A program made the position numbers and the translations under genes. A stretch of 21,339 nucleotides of DNA from the NCBI GenBank assembly GCA_021789795.1, contig JAJYJA010000021.1:1-21339 (forward strand), in the 5' to 3' direction. Below, one piece after another: positions 8,343-13,183 of this stretch; the first letter of the stretch is position 1, and the number at the start of each line of letters is the position of its first letter. Origin of the DNA: Deltaproteobacteria bacterium. GTDB taxonomy: Bacteria; Desulfobacterota; Desulfobulbia; Desulfobulbales; VMSU01. Under the pieces are notes generated by a model. It was not told where the DNA came from. It saw only the letters and a program-made list of their open reading frames with translations, and made no database searches.

Positions 8343-8602
8343 AGAGACGACTCCTTGCCCACCGGCTGGGCCTCGAGCCACTCGCGATCCTCAGCGGTCA
8401 GCTCCATGTTTTCCTCGGTACATCGCGAGAGAAGCTCGGCCAGGGTGTAACGGGGCTTAACCTTAGGCTCGACCACCAGCCGACCGTTTTCCACGCTAAC
8501 CTCCACCCGGCTGCCCACCCCCAGACGCAGCATGGCCAAGACCTGCTTGGGCAACGCCATCACCACCGAGCCGCCAAGGGCCCGCAACGCCACAGTCGCC
8601 AT
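8339..8602 (-). CDS. chpS: ChpS/MazE-family antitoxin (AbrB-like DNA-binding)
   Basis: An 87-residue protein. An N-terminal SpoVT-AbrB-type swapped-hairpin domain (about 1-48: ALRALGGSVVMALPKQVL, LGVGSRVEVSVENGRLVVEP) is followed by a ChpS-like toxin-binding tail (RYTLAELLSRC, ELTAEDREWL). The ATG at 8602 is preceded by a strong AAGGAGGT site with a short spacer, which fixes the start. The frame is open upstream to 8863 only because R1 and the M element happen to lack stops there; the resulting 87-residue extension is repeat-derived and should not be annotated. The antitoxin probably neutralises the downstream toxin and autoregulates. R1 begins 22 bases upstream of the ATG, so the promoter may lie in or beyond the repeat. 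Confidence 0.85.
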   Translation of the reverse strand: MATVALRALGGSVVMALPKQVLAMLRLGVGSRVEVSVENGRLVVEPKVKPRYTLAELLSRCTEENMELTAEDREWLEAQPVGKESSL

Positions 8603-8624
8603 CGTTCCACCTCCTTGGTCAACA

Positions 8625-8941
8625 TTGATGGCGTCGCAAAAAGACCGATCTACTGCGGCGCGTGGCGGTTTGGCTCGTTCGGCATACCATCTGTATGGCC
8701 TCACTCGCCAAACACACCCCGCGCCGTAACTATCCAGCCGCACCCCATCTGCTTTGTCACCAGCCGACTCACATACCAAAAAGTATAGCTCGCCGGCTGG
8801 TTTCGCGCATCTGGGGCGCGGCTGAATAGTTACGGTCCCCAGTAGATGCCAATTCTGCGGCACTAAGCTGGATAGTTACCCCGCGCCTTGTATATCGGCC
8901 CTTTTGCTTAGCCATCGGCTACCTTTTTGCGAGATCATCAA
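8625..8941 (+). mobile_element. R1 MITE-like repeat, copy 2, interrupted by M element B
   Basis: Without the nested 154-bp element and its 8-bp duplication this copy is 155 bp. Its ends are inverted: TTGATGGCGTCGCAAAAAG at the left and CTTTTTGCGAGATCATCAA at the right, matching except for a few central bases. It is the only copy in the window with both ends. An 8-bp direct repeat TCAACATT (8619-8626 and 8938-8945) overlaps the outermost bases and could be a target duplication, in which case the true ends would be GATGG.../...ATCA. No open frame of its own is credible. Confidence 0.8.
8726..8879 (+). mobile_element. M element, copy B, 154 bp, nested in R1
   Basis: It begins GTAACTATCCAGCC and ends GCTGGATAGTTAC, and is flanked by an exact 8-bp duplication CCCGCGCC (8718-8725 and 8880-8887). 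The uninterrupted R1 copy at the window start contains this octamer once at the same place, giving a direct filled/empty-site comparison. The 46-bp tail is closest to that of copy D2 (AGTAGATGCCAATTCTGCGG). Confidence 0.9.
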
Positions 8942-8987
8942 CATTAAACAAATATATAACCAGCCGACCAAGAAAAGCAAGAAGAAG

Positions 8988-9800
8988 CTACTTCTCCGCC
9001 ACCTTGGCCTTGGGCGCGGAGGGCACGTCCGAACCGTGGCACTCGGTGCAGTTGGGCTGGGCGGTGATCCCGAACTCCTTGCCGGGCTGCCACTCGGATT
9101 TTGGCTCGTAGTCGCCGTCCTTCCAGGCGTTTAGGTCTTCCACCAGCTTGTAGGCCACGCTGGCCGCCACCCGGGCGCAACGATCCTTGCGCTCCGGGCT
9201 GCCCAGGGGGTAGCCGGAGGCCGCCATCCACTTGCCGACCGAGATGTGGCAGAGCGGCGACTCGCTCACCGTCTGGACGATGGCGGTGGGTTGCTTGGGG
9301 GTCTTGGGCACGAAGACCGGCAGCTTGTTCTTGGAGTACCACTGGAGCATGTCGGCGCCGATCACCTGGCCGTGCTCACACTCCGGCCCGGCGATCCGGG
9401 GGCCGATGATCAGGTTGCTGACGATGTTGGCCCCGGCGTTGGAGCCGCAGATCGTGCCCCAGCCCGCGATCCCGCCCTCCAGGAAGACGAAGGCGTCGCT
9501 GGGGAAGGAGTTGTAGGGCTCGCCCACCTTTTCCCGCAACTGGCTGACCACGCTGTTGATCACCGCCGCCCCGCAGAACACCCGGTACCACTCCTTGTAG
9601 GCCAGTTCGGCGGTGGTGGCCGGGTCGAGCTTGACGTAGGGCCAGGGCCACTTCTCGGTCTTGCCGCCCGTGGCCCGCGCCGACCCCACCAGGCCGCCCA
9701 GTTGCATGATGGCGGTGCTGGCCGCCAGTGCCCCCGCCCCGATCAACACCTGCCGCCGCGACACCCCTTGCCTGTCTGAAATACTCCGTTCCTTTTTCAT
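8988..9800 (-). CDS. Tat-exported split-Soret-type c cytochrome (C_GCAxxG_C_C family)
   Basis: A 270-residue protein. The N terminus is a twin-arginine signal (SRRQVLIGAGALAAS, about residues 14-28), so the protein is exported folded. The body matches the C_GCAxxG_C_C/split-Soret cytochrome family: FCGAAVINS (C76), GWGTICGSNAGANIV (C118), C141, SPLCHISVGKW (C184) and C208. A C-terminal CTECH at 251-255 is a covalent c-heme site and the only CxxCH present. Split-Soret cytochromes are known from sulfate reducers as dimeric c-type proteins; the electron partner is not visible here. The ATG at 9800 follows AAAGGAG with a 6-base spacer; a GTG immediately before it is possible. The N-terminal tail of heme-binding cytochromes is more usual, so a single C-terminal site next to a Lys/Pro tail is worth noting. 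Confidence 0.72.
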   Translation of the reverse strand: MKKERSISDRQGVSRRQVLIGAGALAASTAIMQLGGLVGSARATGGKTEKWPWPYVKLDPATTAELAYKEWYRVFCGAAVINSVVSQLREKVGEPYNSFPSDAFVFLEGGIAGWGTICGSNAGANIVSNLIIGPRIAGPECEHGQVIGADMLQWYSKNKLPVFVPKTPKQPTAIVQTVSESPLCHISVGKWMAASGYPLGSPERKDRCARVAASVAYKLVEDLNAWKDGDYEPKSEWQPGKEFGITAQPNCTECHGSDVPSAPKAKVAEK

Positions 9801-9803
9801 CAC

Positions 9804-10116
9804 CCTCTCCTTTGGTTTGATCTTTAGGCGACCGCTAGCCGACGATCACCCCTTGCCGAGACCCACACCTGATCTTTAACCATAACTAACCTGATATTTT
9901 AGATTAGAAAAATAATACCACCAGGCGAAGAAGACGGCAAGCCCCCTGCCTAAGGCAAAATGTCGCAGGCAGGGGGGATAAGGAATCACGCGGAGACAAA
10001 AAGAGGGTGAGCCACCCCGCCAGGGGCGGCGTCAGGAGTAACGGAGATCCGCCCCTCGGCCGGGGTCGGACTCAGCCGGACGAGAGACGGGCCAGAAGGG
10101 CCGGGGCTTGGCCCGG
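9804..10116. other. intergenic region, AT-rich near the cytochrome gene
   Basis: No gene is visible in this 313-base gap. The part nearest the cytochrome gene (about 9877-9920) is AT-rich, unlike the rest of the window, and reads TAAAAT as a possible -10 on the minus strand, with no clear -35. The part nearest the CBM48 gene holds the hairpin listed at 9942-9976 and GC-rich short inverted repeats. The likely layout is the end of one minus-strand unit followed by the promoter of the cytochrome gene. Confidence 0.4.
9942..9976 (-). terminator. candidate terminator hairpin after the CBM48 gene
   Basis: CCCCCTGCCT and AGGCAGGGGG form a perfect 10-bp stem with a 15-base loop. The hairpin lies 140 bases beyond the stop of the CBM48 gene on its strand. 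The bases that follow on that strand (GCTTGCCGTCTTCTTC) are pyrimidine-rich but do not form a clean T tract, so this is either a weak intrinsic terminator or an mRNA-stabilising stem. Confidence 0.35.
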
Positions 10117-10443
10117 TCAGGCGACGGTGATAACCGAGTTTTCGGAACCGAAGGGATTGGCGACCCGGAGGGGATTTTCCGGGTCAGGGCACCACTGGCC
10201 ATCGACCAGGAAGAGATACTGGTAGGTACCGGGCTTTATGGTCAGGCTCTTGCGCCAGGTGCCGTCCTTGAAACGCCGGGCCTTCAAGTCATCTGGTTGC
10301 CAGGCGTTGAAGTCGCCGGCCACCCACACCTGACTGGCCTGGGGGGCGTGGATGCTGAAGGTGGTGCTGGCGGGGGTGGACTTCTTGGCCTTGGCGGCGG
10401 GGGCGGGGGTTGGTTTAGCGGCGGGTTTGGTCTTGGCTGTCAT
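10117..10443 (-). CDS. small CBM48/AMPK-type glycogen-binding domain protein
   Basis: A 108-residue protein. A Lys/Ala/Pro-rich low-complexity N terminus (1-22) precedes one early-set carbohydrate-binding domain (about 26-108). It shows the family hallmarks FSIHAPQASQVWVAGDFNAW, WRKSLTIKPGTYQYLFLVDGQW and DPENP, ending FGSENSVITVA. Such stand-alone domains bind glycogen or starch-like glucans, or act as regulatory partners; there is no catalytic domain. No signal peptide is seen, so it is probably cytosolic. The ATG at 10443 follows GGGAGA. R1 copy 3 lies about 85 bases upstream, and that gap holds a GGCGCC-rich inverted repeat. No glycogen-metabolism gene is adjacent. Confidence 0.78.
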   Translation of the reverse strand: MTAKTKPAAKPTPAPAAKAKKSTPASTTFSIHAPQASQVWVAGDFNAWQPDDLKARRFKDGTWRKSLTIKPGTYQYLFLVDGQWCPDPENPLRVANPFGSENSVITVA

Positions 10444-10528
10444 GCGCGTCTCCCTTTATGGTTTATCTATGGGGCCGGGCGCCGTTGGGCGCCGGAAGGC
10501 CCTGGTGATTCGACGAGGCAAGCAAGCT

Positions 10529-10830
10529 TTGATGGCGTCGCCAAAAGTCCGATCTGCTGCTTGGCGGGGCGGTTTGGCTCGTTCGGCATCCCGTATATTT
10601 ACGGCCTCACTCGCCAAACACCCCCGCGCCTTGCATGGTCGGCCCTTTTGCTTAGCCATCGGGTAACTATCCAGCCGCACCCCATCTGCTTTGTCACCAG
10701 CCGGCTCACATACCAAAAAGTATAGCTCGCCGGCTGGTTTCGCGCATCTGGGACGCGGCTGAATAGTTACGGTCCCCAGCCGATGCCAATGCTGCGGCAC
10801 CAGCTGGATAGTTACGCCATCGGCTACCTT
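10529..10830 (+). mobile_element. R1 MITE-like repeat, copy 3, diverged, interrupted by M element C
   Basis: It begins TTGATGGCGTCGCCAAAAG and follows the R1 consensus with many substitutions (for example CCCGTATATTTACGG in the central hairpin loop region). It runs through CTTAGCCATCGG, is broken by M element C, and resumes GCCATCGGCTACCTT. The terminal GCGAGATCATCAA is missing, so the right end is truncated. This copy is clearly older than copies 1 and 2. Confidence 0.75.
10663..10815 (+). mobile_element. M element, copy C, 153 bp, nested in R1
   Basis: GTAACTATCC... to ...GGATAGTTAC, flanked by an exact 8-bp duplication GCCATCGG (10655-10662 and 10816-10823). R1 copy 2 shows the same octamer once, uninterrupted, at 8911-8918, so the empty site is again available in the window. 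The 46-bp tail belongs to the same subtype as copy A (AGCCGATGCCAATGCTGCGG), with one base less. Confidence 0.9.
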
Positions 10831-10841
10831 GGGGCGCCAAC

Positions 10842-10872
10842 CCGCCTCCGGGACGGGACATCCCAAAGGCGG
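10842..10872 (-). terminator. candidate hairpin downstream of ssb
   Basis: On the minus strand CCGCCTTTGGGA and TCCCGGAGGCGG can pair as a 12-bp stem, with two G.U pairs and a 7-base loop, 16 bases after the ssb stop. No T tract follows on that strand. It is plausible as a 3'-end stem, but the terminator call is weak. Confidence 0.35.
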
Positions 10873-10887
10873 AAAAACCGGTGTATC

Positions 10888-11292
10888 TCAGAACGGCACG
10901 TCCTCGCCCATGCTGGCCGGTTCGGGCGGGGGCGGCTCCTCGTCCCGGCTGGCGGGGTGATCTCCGCCACCCTTGGGGGAGAGCATCTTCATCTCCCGGG
11001 CCACGATCTCGGTGGTGTAGCGCTTGTTGCCATCCTTGTCGTCCCACTGCCGGGTCTGGATCTTGCCCTCGATATAGACCTTGGAGCCCTTGGACAGATA
11101 CTCGCCGCAGATCTCGGCCAGGCGGTCGAAGACCACGATCCGGTGCCACTCGGTCTTTTCGTTTTTCTTGCCGTCCTTGACCCAAGTCTCGCTGGTGGCC
11201 AGGTTGAAGCTCGCCACCGGGGTGCCGGCCTGGGTGTAGCGCACCTCGGGGTTGGCGCCCAGATTGCCGATGAGAATGGCCTTGTTGATCAT
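10888..11292 (-). CDS. ssb: single-stranded DNA-binding protein
   Basis: A 134-residue protein. The OB fold (about 1-105) begins MINKAILIGNLGANPEVRYTQ and contains VASFNLATSE, WHRIVVFDRLAEICGEYL and KVYIEGKIQTRQWDDKDGNKRYTTEIV, all typical of bacterial Ssb. A short Pro/Glu-rich linker follows (GGGDHPASRDEEPPPPEP), ending in the acidic tip GEDVPF, which in this family recruits replication and repair partners. The linker is shorter than in E. coli. The ATG at 11292 follows AAAAGGAG with a 7-base spacer. The gene stands alone here, between R1/M elements on one side and tandem M elements on the other, so it may be a relocated or second copy. Confidence 0.92.
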   Translation of the reverse strand: MINKAILIGNLGANPEVRYTQAGTPVASFNLATSETWVKDGKKNEKTEWHRIVVFDRLAEICGEYLSKGSKVYIEGKIQTRQWDDKDGNKRYTTEIVAREMKMLSPKGGGDHPASRDEEPPPPEPASMGEDVPF

Positions 11293-11346
11293 TTTAACGC
11301 TCCTTTTGGGTTGAGAAATAGTCTTTTGTCTGGCAGGTTGTCATTC

Positions 11347-11376
11347 ATACTAAACCAAATTTGCCCCCCGTGTAAA
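11347..11376 (-). promoter_or_regulatory. candidate sigma70-type promoter of ssb
   Basis: Read on the minus strand: TTTACA (11376-11371) and TAGTAT (11352-11347), separated by 18 bases and about 55 bases ahead of the ssb ATG. It lies between ssb and the tandem M elements, so the insertions did not remove it. Confidence 0.45.
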
Positions 11377-11421
11377 GCGGATGTTGTCCCCTTGAGAGAC
11401 ACCCGGCGGCAAGCTGATTTT

Positions 11422-11528
11422 GTAACTATTCAGCCGCGCCCCAGATGCGCGAAACCAGCCGGCGAGCTATACTTTCGGCATGTGAGCCGGCTGGTGACAA
11501 AACAGATGGGGTGCGGCTGGATAGTTAC
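11422..11528 (-). mobile_element. M element short form, copy D1, 107 bp
   Basis: This copy contains only the palindromic core: GTAACTATTCAGCC at one end and GGCTGGATAGTTAC at the other, without the 46-bp tail. It is nevertheless flanked by the 8-bp repeat CTGATTTT on both sides (11414-11421 and 11529-11536). It differs from D2 and from the other copies at several loop bases (TTTCGGCATG instead of TTTTTGGTATG), so it is not a fresh duplicate of its neighbour. Confidence 0.85.
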
Positions 11529-11536
11529 CTGATTTT

Positions 11537-11690
11537 GTAACTATCCAGCTTAGTGCCGCAGAATTGGCATCTACTGGGAGCCGTAACTATTCAGCCGCGC
11601 CCCAGATGCGCGAAACCAGCCGGCGAGCTATACTTTTTGGTATGTGAGCCGGCTGGTGACAAAGCAGATGGGGTGCGGCTGGATAGTTAC
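11537..11690 (-). mobile_element. M element, copy D2, 154 bp, tandem with D1
   Basis: A full-length copy in the same orientation as D1: the 46-bp tail (GTAACTATCCAGCTTAG...) comes first, then the 108-bp core to GGATAGTTAC. It is flanked by CTGATTTT at 11529-11536 (shared with D1) and again at 11691-11698, so the octamer occurs three times around two elements. It ends 27 bases before the next start codon and may influence expression of that gene. Confidence 0.88.
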
Positions 11691-11717
11691 CTGATTTTTA
11701 GATCGCGGAGCACCAAC

Positions 11718-12245
11718 ATGGCCAAGGAAAAACAGACTATGGAGCCAGGACGGCGGCTGATTCCCGTACTTAGGGAGGGAGTCGAGGTGGTGAGAATGAT
11801 CCTCTTTCAGGAGTTGCGCGAGCACCTGGCAAGACAAGCTCCCCAGCGGGAGCCCCGGCAGCTCTCCATCCTCGCCGGGGCGGTGGTCAACCGGGTGTTC
11901 GGGCTCGCCAACCCGGAGCCGTTTTTTGAGGATTTCGCCCGGGAAAACCAGGAGCTGATCGACCAGGCGACCCGCTCGTTGGGGACGGAACTGGCCCATC
12001 TCAACATTCCCCTGACCGACGCCCTGCGGATCATGGCCCTGTGCGACTTCCAGGAGGGGCAGGACAGCTCGTCCGTCCTGCGCCAGGCCCAGGAGTGGGG
12101 CCTGCTGCTCGTCGAACGCGACCTGCCCCTGCCCCATCACTTCATCGACCTCACCCGGCGGCTGGGGGCGGCCAAGGGGCTGATTTGTCCTCTGTCTTCC
12201 AGCGCTTGTGCATCCACACCCACTGCTCCGGGAAGCGGCGGATGA
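11718..12245 (+). CDS. uncharacterised alpha-helical protein, possibly with altered C terminus
   Basis: A 175-residue protein that I do not recognise. No signal peptide, transmembrane helix or catalytic motif is seen. The first 150 residues look mostly helical and cytosolic (VEVVRMILFQELREHL, LSILAGAVVNRVFGL, PFFEDFARENQELIDQATRSLG, SVLRQAQEWGLLLVERDLPLP). The ATG at 11718 follows GCGGAG with a 7-base spacer. The frame is open upstream into M element D2, but that extension is repeat-derived. The last 31 residues (about 145-175, ending SSSACASTPTAPGSGG) are read from DNA that is the antisense of the convergent acyltransferase gene. They look non-native, as if the original 3' end was lost in a rearrangement. 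Confidence 0.6.
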   Translation: MAKEKQTMEPGRRLIPVLREGVEVVRMILFQELREHLARQAPQREPRQLSILAGAVVNRVFGLANPEPFFEDFARENQELIDQATRSLGTELAHLNIPLTDALRIMALCDFQEGQDSSSVLRQAQEWGLLLVERDLPLPHHFIDLTRRLGAAKGLICPLSSSACASTPTAPGSGG

Positions 12246-13086
12246 TCCGCTCGTAGGCCTCGGAGCAGAGCTGGGTGTTGGCCAGGATGTCGCGGGCCTC
12301 GTCCTCGGTATGCCGGAGGGCAAGCGGCGGCTGGCACTCGATTTGGTAGGTCAGATCGTCCTTCAGGTACATGAAGATGGGGATGATGGGCAGGCCGAGC
12401 TTCCGGGCCAAGAGCACCGGCCCGGTGGGGGTGTGGGCCGGCCTCCCGAAAAAAGAAACGAAGACCCCCGGCACCTTGGTGTCCTGATCGATCAGCATCC
12501 CCACCGCGCAGCCCCGCCGCAGGCTGCGGATGATCTCCCGGGTGCCCTCTCCCCGGGCGATGTTGACGTAGCCCGCCTGGTTGCGCATCCCGACCACGAT
12601 CCGGTTGAGGCCCGGATTTTCGAGCGGGGAGCCCACCACCCGCACCGGATAGCCGTTCTGGGCCATCCAGGCCCCCAGCAGCTCCCAGTTGCCGAAGTGG
12701 CCGGTGATCATCAGCACCCCCTGGCCGCTGGCCAGGGCCGCGTCCAGGTGGTGCATCCCGGAGGCGGCGATCAGGCGGTTGAGGCCTTGATTGATAAGCA
12801 CCGGCATCCGCATGACGTCGGCCAGGACGGTGCCGAAGTGGCGATAGACCCGGCCCGCCAGGCGCTCGATCTCCGGGCCGGACCTCTCCGCGCCCAAGGC
12901 GATGGTCAGGTGACGGACGGTGCGCCTCCGGCCCCGGCCGTCGAGCCGGAAGACCAGCCGGCCCACGGCCCGCATCAGGGTGATGGCCGCCCGGCGCGGC
13001 AGCCGGCGCACCAGGAAGATCAGCCCGTGCAGCAGCCAGGTGAAGAGCTGATCGCGGAGTTGTTTGCGGTAGGGACGTTTCGACAT
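12151..13086 (-). CDS. lysophospholipid/lipid A acyltransferase, LpxL/HtrB family
   Basis: A 311-residue protein of the bacterial lipid A acyltransferase family, usually about 300 residues. One hydrophobic N-terminal segment (about 13-28) anchors it at the inner membrane. The catalytic H-x4-E motif is H130 and E135 in ITGHFGNWELLG. Further family signatures are GMLIDQD (197-202), VSFFGRPAHTPTGPVLLARKLGLPIIP (about 210-236) and the terminal QWVWMHKRWKT. It would transfer an acyl chain to a lipid A precursor or related lipid. The ATG at 13086 gives the expected N terminus; a longer reading from 13152 begins inside a palindromic repeat and is rejected. No strong ribosome-binding site is visible. 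The last 95 bases overlap the convergent uncharacterised gene. Confidence 0.82.
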   Translation of the reverse strand: MSKRPYRKQLRDQLFTWLLHGLIFLVRRLPRRAAITLMRAVGRLVFRLDGRGRRRTVRHLTIALGAERSGPEIERLAGRVYRHFGTVLADVMRMPVLINQGLNRLIAASGMHHLDAALASGQGVLMITGHFGNWELLGAWMAQNGYPVRVVGSPLENPGLNRIVVGMRNQAGYVNIARGEGTREIIRSLRRGCAVGMLIDQDTKVPGVFVSFFGRPAHTPTGPVLLARKLGLPIIPIFMYLKDDLTYQIECQPPLALRHTEDEARDILANTQLCSEAYERIIRRFPEQWVWMHKRWKTEDKSAPWPPPAAG

Positions 13087-13127
13087 CGGCTGGTGGATAA
13101 TACGCAAACCCCGGCCCGTCAAGCCCC

Positions 13128-13162
13128 GTAGGATGGGTGAAGCGCAGCGCAACCCATCCTAC
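13128..13162. repeat. GTAGGATGGGT palindrome (REP-like)
   Basis: GTAGGATGGGT and ACCCATCCTAC form a perfect 11-bp inverted repeat around a 13-base GC-rich spacer, between the end of the hybrid kinase gene and the start of the acyltransferase gene. A degenerate second half (AACCCATCATGCC) follows at 13177-13189. Sequences of this GTAGG...CCTAC type are dispersed intergenic repeats in many proteobacteria. It could also stabilise or end transcripts, but no T tract follows it. Confidence 0.6.
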
Positions 13163-13183
13163 CGCCACGGACCCCGCAACCCA

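Noticed and set aside
8603..8863. N-terminal extension of the antitoxin through R1 and M element B
   Set aside because: The extension is entirely repeat-derived, and the strong AAGGAGGT site directly before ATG 8602 fixes the start.
9246..9779. 177-codon + strand frame opposite the cytochrome gene
   Set aside because: It is the antisense shadow of the split-Soret-type gene; the minus strand has a Tat signal, cysteine motifs and a CxxCH.
8625..11690. CRISPR array or integron cassette array
   Set aside because: Repeats recur at irregular distances, differ in orientation, are 100 or more bases long with target duplications, and no cas or integrase gene is present.
11553..11717. N-terminal extension of the unknown helical protein through M element D2
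   Set aside because: The extension is repeat-derived; ATG 11718 has its own GCGGAG site at proper distance.
13087..13152. Longer start for the acyltransferase at 13152
   Set aside because: It begins inside the GTAGGATGGGT palindrome and adds 22 residues not expected for the family.
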